NCBI RefSeq assembly: GCF_027490375.1
Contig: NZ_JAIXYH010000072.1
Coordinates: forward strand, 1 to 64,000
DNA length: 64,000 nucleotides
From: Flavobacterium sp.
GTDB lineage: Bacteria > Bacteroidota > Bacteroidia > Flavobacteriales > Flavobacteriaceae
Direction: 5' to 3'
Shown one piece after another: positions 41,893-51,797 of the stretch. The translations under genes and the position numbers were made by a program. Under the pieces are notes generated by a model, which worked only from the letters and a program-made list of their open reading frames with translations, was not told the DNA's origin and did no database searches. Within the stretch, counting starts at the first letter, position 1. Every line of letters starts with the position of its first letter.

Positions 41893-43866
41893 ATGAAAAT
41901 CTCGAAAAAATTTATATACCGATCGCTTTTGGCGTTTTTAGCCGTATGTCTCATTATTGTAGGCTGTATTTTCGCGTTCCGACAGCAAATTCTCGATAAA
42001 GTTATTGCGAAAGCCAAACAGAAATGCCAGACCGAATACCAAGCCGAGCTTCATTTAAAAGCGGCGACATTCACGGGCTTGACAACCGTTGAAGTTTCCG
42101 AATTTTCGATTGTTCCGATGGGAAAGGACACCTTGATTTCGGTAGATCGTGTGGAGGCAAAAGCCGCACTATTTCCCTTATTCTTAGGAAATTTACAACT
42201 CGATTTTTTGCATTTAAAGAAAGGAAAGCTGCAACTAATTACTACGGCAACGGGCAGCAATTTCGAAACGTTTTTAAAAAGCAAAAACGAGGTTTCCAGC
42301 GTTGAAACTAGCTCGGAAACCGATGTGAATTATGCGCGTAAGCTCGACAAACTCAGTACGGTTTTTTTAAATCTCATTCCTACGCAATTAAACCTGTCGA
42401 ATTTTCAAGTAATTGTAAACGATAAAGGAAAACAAGCCTTAATTAATGTACGCACTCTTGCGATCGACGATGAAGAATTGCAGTCGGAAATTGCCGTAAA
42501 AACCAATACATTCGAGCAAATCTGGACGATTAGTGGCGAAGCTGATCCGCGCGACCGAAAAGCCGACCTAGTTTTTACAACTTCCGATCCTGCCGGTGTG
42601 AAACTTCCGTATTTCGATGAGCGATTTCAGTTGCAGTCGTCGTTTAAAAGTGCACGACTACAAATCGAAGACATCGACACGGAAGACGGTAACTTTTACA
42701 TTCAAGGCTATTCGGAATTGGTGGGTTTACGGGTAAATCAGCCAAAAATTGCAGTCGATACGGTGTACATTCCGAAATTAAACAGTTCGTACAAATTTGT
42801 GGTAGGACCTAAGTTTGTAGCGATCGACAGCAGTACAACAGCCAAGATAAACAACATTAGTCTTAAACCGTATGTGAAATTAGATTTTGAAACGGATACA
42901 ATTTTCGACATGAAAGTTTCGATCCCGAAAATGCAGGCACAAGCGTTCTTGAATTCGCTGCCTGTAGCGCTGTTTCCGAATACGGTGGGCATGAAAGCCA
43001 GTGGAAGTTTCGCGTATAAACTCAATTTCCACTTCAATAAAAACAATTTAAAAGACGTGGTTTTTGAGAGCAATCTCGACCGCGAGAACCTAAAAATCAT
43101 CAGTTATGGCAAAGCGGATATTCCGAAGATTAACGGCGTTTTTGCTTACAGTGCTATAGAAAACGGGAAGCGCCAACGCGAGATTATTGTTGGTCCGGAA
43201 AATCCGAATTTTACGCCTTTAGCTGAAATTGCGCCGGAATTGAAAAGCGCGGTCTTAACCTCCGAAGATCCTTCGTTTTTCTCGCACAAAGGATTTGTTA
43301 CTGAGGCCTTTAAACAATCGATTGTAAAGAACTTTAAGACCAAGAAGTTTTCTCGAGGCGGCAGCACCATAAGTATGCAATTGGTTAAAAATGTGTTTCT
43401 TACACGTCAGAAAACGCTTGCGCGGAAGTTGGAAGAGATTTTGCTGGTTTATATTTTAGAGAACAACCGCATTGTTTCGAAAAGCAGAATGTTGGAAGTG
43501 TATTTTAATATAATTGAATGGGGACCGAATGTGTACGGAATTGGCGAAGCGAGTAGGTTTTACTTTCAGAAATCTCCTGCGAATTTGACGATCGATGAAT
43601 GTATCTTTTTGGCGGGAATTATTCCGAGTCCGAAAAAGTTTAATTGGCAATTTAATAGCCAAGGCGTATTGAAACCGTACGTTCGAAAACAACACGAGTT
43701 TATTAAATCGCTTATGATTCGTCGTGGTTTGTACCGCAGTGCCGACAGTTTAGGCGGTTACGGCGGCATTCGAATTAGCGGTCCGGCTTCGGGTTATATA
43801 AAGATTGCCAAAGAAGTTGATTCGACGGCAGTTGACAGTTTAGAAATAGAAGAATTTGAATTTTAG
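41893..43866 (+). CDS. GT51 peptidoglycan glycosyltransferase with AsmA-like N-terminal region
   Basis: A 657-residue membrane protein. One helix (about 8-30) leads into a long beta-rich region (about 35-430) whose start, TEYQAELHLKAATFTGLTTV then DTLISVDRVEAKAALFPLFL, reads like AsmA-type proteins. A GT51 domain (about 440-620) follows: TSEDPSFFSHKGF, GGSTISMQLVKNVFL, EVYFNIIEWGPNVYG. No transpeptidase domain follows. It probably polymerises lipid II in the periplasm. The start at 41893 was chosen because the signal-anchor begins here; the frame is open further upstream. Confidence 0.85.
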   Translation: MKISKKFIYRSLLAFLAVCLIIVGCIFAFRQQILDKVIAKAKQKCQTEYQAELHLKAATFTGLTTVEVSEFSIVPMGKDTLISVDRVEAKAALFPLFLGNLQLDFLHLKKGKLQLITTATGSNFETFLKSKNEVSSVETSSETDVNYARKLDKLSTVFLNLIPTQLNLSNFQVIVNDKGKQALINVRTLAIDDEELQSEIAVKTNTFEQIWTISGEADPRDRKADLVFTTSDPAGVKLPYFDERFQLQSSFKSARLQIEDIDTEDGNFYIQGYSELVGLRVNQPKIAVDTVYIPKLNSSYKFVVGPKFVAIDSSTTAKINNISLKPYVKLDFETDTIFDMKVSIPKMQAQAFLNSLPVALFPNTVGMKASGSFAYKLNFHFNKNNLKDVVFESNLDRENLKIISYGKADIPKINGVFAYSAIENGKRQREIIVGPENPNFTPLAEIAPELKSAVLTSEDPSFFSHKGFVTEAFKQSIVKNFKTKKFSRGGSTISMQLVKNVFLTRQKTLARKLEEILLVYILENNRIVSKSRMLEVYFNIIEWGPNVYGIGEASRFYFQKSPANLTIDECIFLAGIIPSPKKFNWQFNSQGVLKPYVRKQHEFIKSLMIRRGLYRSADSLGGYGGIRISGPASGYIKIAKEVDSTAVDSLEIEEFEF

Positions 43867-43940
43867 TATCGATACGTTTAGCACGTTGCCGCGTTAGGTG
43901 GTGCAGCGAAAAGCCCGTAAAAAACCAAAACCAAGCAAAT

Positions 43941-43980
43941 AAAAAAAGCCGCAGCGACCTAAGAAGCTGCGGCTTTTTTT
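43941..43980. terminator. Strong bidirectional terminator
   Basis: AAAAAAAGCCGCAGC (43941-43955) and GCTGCGGCTTTTTTT (43966-43980) pair perfectly across a 10-nt loop, between convergent genes. It works in both directions on inspection. Confidence 0.85.
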
Positions 43981-44151
43981 GGATAGCTGTTTTAGATTTG
44001 AAACGTTAACTGAAACGCTTGTGGTTTAAAACAACTTGATTTGCTGGTTTTGGTTTTGCGGACTTGCAGCGAAAACACCGACCGCCGCCTATTCCTCTCG
44101 TCTAGTGGCGAATGTTCGCTGCGGCGGTAACGCCCAAAAAATCAAAAACAA

Positions 44152-45114
44152 TTAAAACTCGTTTAGCGCCTTACTGATTTCGTCGAGTTTTGGCGTTAAA
44201 ATAATTTCTATACGGCGGTTTTTCGACTTACCTTCGGCCGTTTCGTTGCTGGCAATCGGCGCATATTCACCACGTCCTGCCGCGGTAAGGTTTTGTTTGT
44301 TGATGTTCTTGTTTTCGCCGAGAATATTCACAATAGCCGTTGCGCGCTTGGTAGATAAATCCCAGTTGTTTTCGATTTGTCCGACAGCGCCGGCAAATTT
44401 ATCGGTATCGGTATGACCTTCGATAAGCACGCTGATATCGGGATTGGCGGCCAAAACTTTGCCAAGTTCGACAACTGCCTTTTTACCTTCGGCGTTTACG
44501 GTCCAGCTTCCGGTTTGGAAAAGCAGTTTGTTTTCCATGGAAACGTACACTTTTCCGTCGCGTTGTTCCACAGTTAAACCCTTGCCTTCGAAGGCGTTTA
44601 AGGCTTTTGAAAGCGATTCGCGCAGGCGTTTCATGTTGTTTTCTTTAGCCGAGATCAGTTGTTCGAGTTCGGCAACGCGAGCCGAGCGTTCTTCGAAATC
44701 GGCTTTCAGTTTATTTAATCGTTCTTGTTCGGCAGCTAGTGCCTTTTCTTTGGCTTCTAACTTAGCCAACAGAGCTCGGTTTTGCTCAAGATTCGACTTC
44801 AAAACCTCGTCGCTATTTTTTTCAAGAGCGGAATAAGAGGCTTGTAAGTTTTTGAGATTGGCATTAGCCGCGCTTAAATCGGCCGCAAGTTTGTCGCGCT
44901 CGGCTTTCAATTTCTCCAATTCGGTTTGCTTTGAAGCTAAATCCTGATCGGCTTTATTTTTAGCTTCGGTAAGCTTTTCAAGATCGTCTTGAGTTTTGCG
45001 TTGTTCTTTTTTGAGTTCGGCATACTTGTTTTCGAGGTCGGTGTACACTTTTTTAGACACGCAGCTCGAGCAGAGTGCAAGAATTAGAAATCCGGTTAAA
45101 ATGGGTCTTTTCAT
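44152..45114 (-). CDS. OmpA-family lipoprotein with coiled coil
   Basis: A 320-residue lipoprotein (signal MKRPILTGFLILALCSSC, lipobox CSSC, Cys18). A long Lys/Glu/Ala-rich coiled coil (about 25-185) is followed by an OmpA peptidoglycan-binding domain (about 195-310) with ISVLIEGHTDTDKFAGA and TAAGRGEYAPIASN. It probably links the outer membrane to the cell wall. It stands alone on the minus strand. Confidence 0.9.
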   Translation of the reverse strand: MKRPILTGFLILALCSSCVSKKVYTDLENKYAELKKEQRKTQDDLEKLTEAKNKADQDLASKQTELEKLKAERDKLAADLSAANANLKNLQASYSALEKNSDEVLKSNLEQNRALLAKLEAKEKALAAEQERLNKLKADFEERSARVAELEQLISAKENNMKRLRESLSKALNAFEGKGLTVEQRDGKVYVSMENKLLFQTGSWTVNAEGKKAVVELGKVLAANPDISVLIEGHTDTDKFAGAVGQIENNWDLSTKRATAIVNILGENKNINKQNLTAAGRGEYAPIASNETAEGKSKNRRIEIILTPKLDEISKALNEF

Positions 45115-45154
45115 AAATCGTGTTTGTGAAATAGTAGAATCGCTTTCGCGGAAA

Positions 45155-45919
45155 TTAATTTAAGATTTGTAAAGATACGGGACAGTGGTCGCTGTGCACG
45201 GCGTCGGGATGAATTTGTGCTCCGAGCAGTTTGTTTTCGAGATTCTCGGTTGCGAGTAAATAATCGATACGCCAACCTTTGTTATTTACCCGGGCGTTGG
45301 CGCGGTAGCTCCACCACGAGTAGTTGTGTGGTTCTTTCACGAAATGTCGGAAGGTGTCGATGAAGCCTGTTTTGAGAAATCCGTCGAGCCAGGCACGTTC
45401 TTCGGGCAAGAATCCGGAAACCGTTGCATTTCGGATGGGATCGTGAATATCGATTGCTTGATGGCAGATATTGTAATCGCCGCCAATAATTAAGTTCGGG
45501 ATTTCGTTTCGCAAATTGCTAATGTAGTTTTGAAACAAACGCATGTATTCGAACTTATGATCGAGACGATCGGTGTTGGTTCCCGAAGGTAAATACAGGC
45601 TCATCACGGAAAAGCCGTTGAAATCGGCACGAATATTTCGCCCTTCGTTGTCCATGTGTGCAATTCCAGTTCCTTTAACGACTTGTACAGGTTCGTGTTT
45701 GCTGATAATTCCTACGCCGCTGTAGCCTTTTTTTTGAGCGGGAAAGAAATAGCAGTATTTATAGCCAATTTGTTGTAAGGCTTCGATGGGAATTTGGTCT
45801 TCGGTGGCTTTTATTTCTTGGAAACACACAATATCGGCTTCAGACTGCTGTAACCAATCGAGCAAACCTTTGGTTATTGCGGCGCGAATGCCGTTTACAT
45901 TGTAGGAAACTATTTTCAT
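45155..45919 (-). CDS. xth: Exodeoxyribonuclease III
   Basis: A 254-residue AP endonuclease/exonuclease of base-excision repair. MKIVSYNVNGIRAAITKGL, CFQEIKATEDQIP, GGDYNICH and WRIDYLLATENL, ending HSDHCPVSL, supply the Asp, Glu, Asn and His residues of the metal site. TACATTTG (45938-45945, minus strand) is a plausible -7 element about 19 bp upstream. Confidence 0.96.
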   Translation of the reverse strand: MKIVSYNVNGIRAAITKGLLDWLQQSEADIVCFQEIKATEDQIPIEALQQIGYKYCYFFPAQKKGYSGVGIISKHEPVQVVKGTGIAHMDNEGRNIRADFNGFSVMSLYLPSGTNTDRLDHKFEYMRLFQNYISNLRNEIPNLIIGGDYNICHQAIDIHDPIRNATVSGFLPEERAWLDGFLKTGFIDTFRHFVKEPHNYSWWSYRANARVNNKGWRIDYLLATENLENKLLGAQIHPDAVHSDHCPVSLQILN

Positions 45920-45937
45920 TTTATCCTGTTAACGTTT

Positions 45938-45945
45938 CAAATGTA
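45938..45945 (-). promoter_or_regulatory. Probable -7 promoter element for xth
   Basis: TACATTTG on the minus strand fits TAnnTTTG. Confidence 0.4.
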
Positions 45946-46113
45946 TTAAATTCGAATGAGTCGGCACGATATTCTTAAATGGGTTCCTGTTAAACTTCTC
46001 AAAAAAAAGCTGCTAGATAAAAATAGGTGTAATTATAGCGCTTGATCGTGAGTTTGTTGGCAGAATATGCGTTTGAAGTAGCTTATAAAAGTACCTGCCT
46101 AATCATTATTTTC

Positions 46114-46121
46114 TATATTTG
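46114..46121 (+). promoter_or_regulatory. Probable -7 promoter element
   Basis: TATATTTG, 22 bp before the start of the bifunctional acyltransferase gene. Confidence 0.5.
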
Positions 46122-46142
46122 TTCGGAACAAATGAAACTAAA

Positions 46143-47948
46143 ATGGGGCTGGTTACTGCCAAAGAAGTTGCAAAAGCTATAAAGACGGATAAGTACGGTA
46201 TTTTGGGTACTTTTTCGGGCTGGTTGCTTATGAAAACACTGCAAATCAGCAGGCTTAATACAATTTACGATCGCAACAAACATTTAAAAGATGTTGCTTT
46301 TTTGAACGCCATTTTAGATCAGTTAGAAATAAAATTCGACATTCCCGACGAAGATTTGAAGCGCATACCTAAAGAAGGAGCGTACGTTACGATAAGTAAT
46401 CATCCGCTTGGTGGTGTTGATGGTATTTTGTTGTTGAAGCTCATGTTAGAGCGCGAGCCGAATTTTAAAATTATAGCCAATTTTTTATTACACCGCATCG
46501 AGCCGCTGAAGCCTTTCATTATGCCGGTTAATCCGTTTGAAAATCATAAAGACGCGAAATCGAGTGTGGTTGGTTTGAAGGAAACGCTCCGTCATTTAAG
46601 CGATGGCAAACCTTTGGGTATGTTCCCAGCGGGAGAAGTGTCGACCTACAGAGACGGTAAGTTAATGGTAGATAAAGCCTGGGAAGAAGGAGCGATTAAG
46701 GTAATCCGAAAAGCGCAAGTACCCGTAGTTCCGATTTATTTCCATGCGAAGAACAGTAGGTTTTTCTATATGCTATCTAAGTTAGGCGATACTTTACGTA
46801 CTGCGAAACTACCTTCGGAGCTGTTTTCGCAGAAAGATCGCGTGATTAAGGTTCGCATTGGCAAGCCCATTTCGGTTGCGGAACAAAATGAGTACAAATC
46901 GTTAGAAGAGTACTCCGAATTTTTACGCAAGAAAACGTATATGCTAGCAAATCCGTTTGAAAAAGAAAACAGCGGAATTGCGCCAGCACAGTTAAAAATC
47001 GCGCCAAAACCTAAACAAATTACCAAGGCGGCCAGCAGTGAGAAAATGGCTGCTGAAGTAGAAATGCTACGGCAAACCAACTGCCGCTATCTGCAAAGTA
47101 AGAATTACGAAGTTTTTTTTACCAAGGCAGACAAGATTCCGAATTTGTTACATGAGATTGGGCGTTTGCGAGAAATAACTTTCCGTGAGGTTGGTGAAGG
47201 GACAAATCAATCGACAGATTTAGACAAGTACGATAAATATTACTACCACATGTTTTTGTGGGATGCCGATACGCAGCAAATTGCTGGTGCATACCGCATG
47301 GGCTTGGGTTCGGAGATTTTTCCTAAGTACGGTTTTGAGGGTTTTTATTTGCACGAACTGTTTCGCTTTGAATCAGAATTAAACGAAATGCTCGGAAAGT
47401 CGATTGAAATGGGACGCGCATTTATAGTTAAAGAGTACCAGCAGAAACCGATGCCGTTGTTTTTGCTTTGGAAAGGAATTATACATACAACCTTGCATTA
47501 TCCGGAGCACAATTATCTGATTGGAGGAGTGAGCATCAGCAATCAGTTTTCGAGTTTTTCGAAGTCGTTAATGATTGAGTTCATGAAATCGAATTACTAC
47601 GACCCGTATGTGGCGCAGTACGTTCGCGCGAAAAAAGAATATAAGGTTAAGCTTAAGGATGCGGATAAAGATTTTATTTTCGATGAAGCGGAATCTGACT
47701 TAAATAAGTTTGATAAAATCATCGATGAGTTAGAGCCGGGTAATTTACGTTTACCGGTTTTGATCAAGAAATACATTAAGCAAAATGCGAAAGTTGTGGC
47801 GTTTAACGTAGATCCACAATTTAATAATGCGATCGACGGATTGATGTACATTCGCATAGCCGACATTCCCGAGAGCACTATGCGCCCCGTTATTGAAGAA
47901 TTTCAGGCGGAGTTGGAACGAAAACTTCACGAGAAAGGCAATTACTAA
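46143..47948 (+). CDS. Bifunctional acyltransferase (OlsF-like; PlsC plus GNAT domains)
   Basis: A 601-residue protein. The N-terminal half (about 60-270) is a lysophospholipid-acyltransferase-like domain with the SNHPLGGVDG motif near residue 85 and FPAGEVSTY. The C-terminal half (about 310-500) is an OlsB/hemolysin-like GNAT domain (LREITFREVGEG, YRMGLGSEIFPKYG, ELFRFES, EMGRAFIVKEYQ). OlsF of Serratia and Flavobacterium joins the two halves to make ornithine lipids: the GNAT half acylates the amino acid, the other half adds the second acyl chain. The layout and length agree. Whether the lipid is ornithine or glycine based is not known. Start at 46143 (ATG) is preferred to TTG at 46119. Confidence 0.82.
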   Translation: MGLVTAKEVAKAIKTDKYGILGTFSGWLLMKTLQISRLNTIYDRNKHLKDVAFLNAILDQLEIKFDIPDEDLKRIPKEGAYVTISNHPLGGVDGILLLKLMLEREPNFKIIANFLLHRIEPLKPFIMPVNPFENHKDAKSSVVGLKETLRHLSDGKPLGMFPAGEVSTYRDGKLMVDKAWEEGAIKVIRKAQVPVVPIYFHAKNSRFFYMLSKLGDTLRTAKLPSELFSQKDRVIKVRIGKPISVAEQNEYKSLEEYSEFLRKKTYMLANPFEKENSGIAPAQLKIAPKPKQITKAASSEKMAAEVEMLRQTNCRYLQSKNYEVFFTKADKIPNLLHEIGRLREITFREVGEGTNQSTDLDKYDKYYYHMFLWDADTQQIAGAYRMGLGSEIFPKYGFEGFYLHELFRFESELNEMLGKSIEMGRAFIVKEYQQKPMPLFLLWKGIIHTTLHYPEHNYLIGGVSISNQFSSFSKSLMIEFMKSNYYDPYVAQYVRAKKEYKVKLKDADKDFIFDEAESDLNKFDKIIDELEPGNLRLPVLIKKYIKQNAKVVAFNVDPQFNNAIDGLMYIRIADIPESTMRPVIEEFQAELERKLHEKGNY

Positions 47949-48186
47949 CGGGTAGTCTACCGCAAAAAAGAGCAAATCTCCTATTTTTTGAAATAAAATT
48001 CGTAATTGACTGTTTATTAGGACTTCTAATATTTCAAGTAGAAACAAGCGTACTTCTTTAAATTTTTATCAAAAACGCGATTTTTAGACTCTTAAAATGT
48101 TAAAATATTGAGAAAACTACGATAAATTTTAGCCAAACAAGTCTTTTGATTACATAAAATAAATTTTCAAGTGAATTAATTTGTTG

Positions 48187-48194
48187 TATGTTTG
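48187..48194 (+). promoter_or_regulatory. Probable -7 promoter element for the OmpA-like porin
   Basis: TATGTTTG, 28 bp before the ATG. Confidence 0.5.
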
Positions 48195-48221
48195 TGGAGA
48201 AATTTAAAACTTAAACTTTTT

Positions 48222-49520
48222 ATGAAAAAAAATCTACTAACCATAGCGCTTATTGCAGCAGTTTCTTCGGGATTTGCGCAAGAAGGTAAGGAAGATAAAG
48301 CTGAGGGGAGCAGTTTTAATCGTTGGTCTATTGAATTTGCGGGAGGCGTAAATAAACCTTCAAACCCTTTTATGCCAGGAGCTTATGCAGCTACTCCAAG
48401 CCCTTGGAATGCTGATTTGGGGGTACGATATATGTTATCAAGCAATTTTGGTTTGAAATGGGACATAGGTTATTACACCTTTTCAAACAACGACGCAAGT
48501 TTAATTGAGTTCGATACACATTACTATAGAACATCCGTTCAAGGTGTAGCCAATGTTGGAAAAATATTTGGTTTCCCTGAATTTACTAAAAGAATTGGAA
48601 TTTTAGCACACCTAGGTGGTGGTTATTCTCAAATGAAGTCAGACGATCAATCATACACAGATCGTATGGGTCACTTCATCGTAGGTCTTACCGCACAGCT
48701 TAAATTATCTAACCGAATTGCATTAACAGGAGATTTTACAAGCTTAACAGGTGTTGGGCAAAACAGAACCTTTGATGGCACTGGTAACGCAGAAGCACAA
48801 GACAATAAATTCCGCGGTTTCGGAGGTGGTATTTTCTCTGGATCAATCGGTCTTACTTTCTATTTAGGCAGCAATGATACACATGCAGATTGGTATTATG
48901 AAGGCGATAAGACAAAAGACGAAGTTGCTGAATTGCAAAAAAGAATTGGCGACCTAGAAACTATGCTAAGCGATGCTGATAAAGATGGTGTGCCGGATTA
49001 TTTAGACGCAGAACCAAACTCAACAACAGGAGTTGCTGTAGACACTAAAGGACGTGCTATTGATAAAAACGGTAACGGAGTTCCTGACGAATTGGAAAGC
49101 TACATGTCTAAAACATACGGTGATAACGTGAAAAGTAGCGCAATCACTAACAACAGCATGACAAACAACGAGATGATTCGTTCTTTACTCAACGGTGGTT
49201 ATATGTGCGTGTACTTCGCATACAACAAATCGGTTCCAACTAACGAATCTACTGAAGGTATTGATTTTGTATTGACTTACTTAAGAAATAATCCTACAGC
49301 ACAAATCGAAATAACTGGTCATGCAGATGAAATCGGAAACACCGAATACAACAACAAACTTTCTGCAGCTCGTGCTAACGCAGTTAAAGATGTTCTTGTA
49401 AAAGCTAAAATTGATCCATCTAGATTGACAGTTGTTCCTGCTGGTGAAGATAAGTCGGTAGACAAATCTTCTGAAGGAGCTCGTAAACTAGTTCGTAGAG
49501 TTACTTTCCGCGTGAAATAA
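48222..49520 (+). CDS. OmpA-family outer-membrane protein
   Basis: A 432-residue protein. Signal peptide MKKNLLTIALIAAVSSGFAQ, then an eight-stranded beta-barrel (about 30-235), a linker with two calcium-type thrombospondin-3-like repeats (DADKDGVPDYLDAEP, DKNGNGVPDELE) at about 255-300, and a C-terminal OmpA domain (about 320-430) with ITGHADEIGNTEYNN and LSAARANAV. It is probably a major outer-membrane porin that holds on to peptidoglycan. Codon use (GTT, GCT, CGT) looks optimised for high expression. A strong terminator follows. Confidence 0.93.
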   Translation: MKKNLLTIALIAAVSSGFAQEGKEDKAEGSSFNRWSIEFAGGVNKPSNPFMPGAYAATPSPWNADLGVRYMLSSNFGLKWDIGYYTFSNNDASLIEFDTHYYRTSVQGVANVGKIFGFPEFTKRIGILAHLGGGYSQMKSDDQSYTDRMGHFIVGLTAQLKLSNRIALTGDFTSLTGVGQNRTFDGTGNAEAQDNKFRGFGGGIFSGSIGLTFYLGSNDTHADWYYEGDKTKDEVAELQKRIGDLETMLSDADKDGVPDYLDAEPNSTTGVAVDTKGRAIDKNGNGVPDELESYMSKTYGDNVKSSAITNNSMTNNEMIRSLLNGGYMCVYFAYNKSVPTNESTEGIDFVLTYLRNNPTAQIEITGHADEIGNTEYNNKLSAARANAVKDVLVKAKIDPSRLTVVPAGEDKSVDKSSEGARKLVRRVTFRVK

Positions 49521-49539
49521 TTCTCAAAATCACATATGT

Positions 49540-49573
49540 AAAGCCGGATTGTTCGAAACAGTCCGGCTTTTTT
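49540..49573 (+). terminator. Terminator after the OmpA-like gene
   Basis: AAAGCCGGA pairs with TCCGGCTTT across a 13-nt loop and is followed by TTTTATTT. Confidence 0.85.
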
Positions 49574-49723
49574 ATTTCACAGCTTCGGGAAATATGTAGG
49601 GTTTAATAGTCCTAGTTTTTTGATGGATTAAAAAGTTTAACCCTCGAATCTCGAAAGCTCCCCAAAATCCAAGTAACAGCTAAAGATTTTTCCTCGTACT
49701 CACGTAAAATACTGCTATTAGCT

Positions 49724-49731
49724 TATTTTTG
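49724..49731 (+). promoter_or_regulatory. Probable -7 promoter element for metG
   Basis: TATTTTTG, 18 bp before the metG ATG. Confidence 0.45.
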
Positions 49732-49749
49732 CAGTCCAATTTATATCCC

Positions 49750-51795
49750 ATGCAAAATCCAGCCAGATATACCATTACAGCGGCACTTCCCTATACTAAC
49801 GGTCCCATTCATATTGGCCATTTAGCAGGTGTTTACGTTCCCGCAGATATTTATGCTCGCTTCCTTCGCTTACAGAATAAAGACGTCGTTTATATCTGCG
49901 GAAGCGACGAACACGGTGTTGCCATCTCTATGAAAGCTCGTAAAGAAGGCATCACACCGCAGCAAGTAATCGATAAATACCACCACATCATCAAGAAATC
50001 TTTCGAAGATTTTGGTATTTCATTCGATCATTATTCACGAACATCGGCAAATATTCACCACCAAACAGCATCCGACTTTTTTAAGAAATTGTACGAGGCG
50101 GGAAAGTTCGAAGAAGAAACAACCGAACAATTGTTCGATCCTGAAGCAAACCAGTTTTTAGCAGATCGGTTCGTGATCGGAACCTGTCCGAAATGCGGAA
50201 ATGAAGAAGCGTATGGCGACCAATGCGAAAAATGCGGTTCGACATTAAGTCCGACCGATTTAATAAACCCAAAATCGACGATCAGCGGTGCTACACCTGT
50301 GCTCAAGCAAACGAAACACTGGTTTTTGCCTTTGAACGAATACAGCGATTTTCTAAAGGAATGGATCTTAAAAGGACATGCCAAAGATTGGAAAACCAAC
50401 GTACTCGGTCAGGTAAAATCATGGATTGACGACGGACTAAAACCAAGAGCCGTAACACGAGATCTAGATTGGGGAATAGACGTTCCGGTTGAAGGAGCGA
50501 CTGGAAAAAAACTTTACGTTTGGTTTGACGCACCTATCGGTTACATTTCGGCAACCAAAGAATGGGCACAGCTGAACGGCAAAAATTGGGAACCGTATTG
50601 GAAAGATCAAGATACGAAGTTGGTTCATTTCATCGGAAAAGATAACATCGTTTTCCACTGCGTTATATTTCCAGCCATGCTCAAGGCAGAAGGAAGCTAT
50701 ATTTTACCCGATAACGTACCTGCAAATGAGTTTTTGAATTTAGAAGGTCAGAAGCTATCTACCTCGAAAAACTGGGCCGTTTGGTTACATGAATATTTGG
50801 AAGATTTTCCAGGAAAGCAAGACTCGTTGCGTTACGCACTTACCGCTGCAGCTCCAGAAACGAAGGATAACGACTTTACGTGGAAGGATTTTCAAGCGCG
50901 AAACAACAACGAATTGGCTGCCATTTTTGGCAATTTCATAAATCGTGTCGTGGTTTTAACCCATAAATACTACAACGGGCTGGTTCCAACGCCAAACGCA
51001 TTTACAACCGAAGATCTCGCGGTCTTGGAGGAACTGAAAGCATATCCGGATGTAATCGCCAGCACAATTGAACGCTACAGGTTTCGCGAGGCCTCGCAAG
51101 AAATGATGAATGTAGCGCGATTAGGAAACAAATATCTCGCCGACCAAGAACCGTGGAAGGCCGTAAAAACAGACCCAGAGCGCGTCAAAACGCAGCTATT
51201 TGTGGCATTACAAGTGGCCAGTGCGCTTGCCGTTCTAGCTGAGCCGTTCTTGCCGCATGCTGCACAAAAATTAAATGACATGCTGCAACTCGGTCAGAAA
51301 GATTGGAATTTCCTTAAGAGCGATGTGCTTTTAGAACCCGGTCACCAAATCAATGCGGCGGCGATTTTGTTCGAGCAAATAGACGACGCACAAATCGAAA
51401 GACAAATGGAAAAATTGGATGCGAGCAAAGTTTCGGATGCCGCTGCTGCAGAAGTAGCCGAACTAAAACCCGAAACTACTTTCGAGAAATTCTCAGAAAT
51501 GGACCTTAGAGTAGGGACCATCTTAGCCGCTGAAAAAATGCCAAAAGCAAAAAAACTGCTTGTCTTACAAGTAGATACAGGCTTAGATGTAAGAACAATC
51601 GTTTCTGGAATTGCAGAACACTTCGAACCTGAAGCTATAGTGGGAAAACAAGTAATGGTGTTAGCGAACTTAGCTCCAAGAGCCATTCGCGGCGTAGAAA
51701 GCCAAGGAATGCTTTTGCTTAGCTCCGATGCGGAAGGAAAATTACATTTTATGGTTCCTGAAAACGCTGTCCCTAACGGCAGTACTATTTCTTAA
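49750..51795 (+). CDS. metG: Methionyl-tRNA synthetase
   Basis: A 681-residue enzyme that charges tRNA-Met. The HIGH motif is at residues 21-24, a zinc knuckle of four Cys (CPKCGNE, CEKCGST) near 140-165, and the KMSKS-like loop KLSTSKN near residue 335. An anticodon-binding domain and a C-terminal tRNA-binding OB domain (about 575-681, [20 protein letters not shown]) complete the usual long form. ATG at 49750 fits the family start; the frame extends 7 codons upstream. Confidence 0.97.
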   Translation: MQNPARYTITAALPYTNGPIHIGHLAGVYVPADIYARFLRLQNKDVVYICGSDEHGVAISMKARKEGITPQQVIDKYHHIIKKSFEDFGISFDHYSRTSANIHHQTASDFFKKLYEAGKFEEETTEQLFDPEANQFLADRFVIGTCPKCGNEEAYGDQCEKCGSTLSPTDLINPKSTISGATPVLKQTKHWFLPLNEYSDFLKEWILKGHAKDWKTNVLGQVKSWIDDGLKPRAVTRDLDWGIDVPVEGATGKKLYVWFDAPIGYISATKEWAQLNGKNWEPYWKDQDTKLVHFIGKDNIVFHCVIFPAMLKAEGSYILPDNVPANEFLNLEGQKLSTSKNWAVWLHEYLEDFPGKQDSLRYALTAAAPETKDNDFTWKDFQARNNNELAAIFGNFINRVVVLTHKYYNGLVPTPNAFTTEDLAVLEELKAYPDVIASTIERYRFREASQEMMNVARLGNKYLADQEPWKAVKTDPERVKTQLFVALQVASALAVLAEPFLPHAAQKLNDMLQLGQKDWNFLKSDVLLEPGHQINAAAILFEQIDDAQIERQMEKLDASKVSDAAAAEVAELKPETTFEKFSEMDLRVGTILAAEKMPKAKKLLVLQVDTGLDVRTIVSGIAEHFEPEAIVGKQVMVLANLAPRAIRGVESQGMLLLSSDAEGKLHFMVPENAVPNGSTIS

Positions 51796-51797
51796 AT

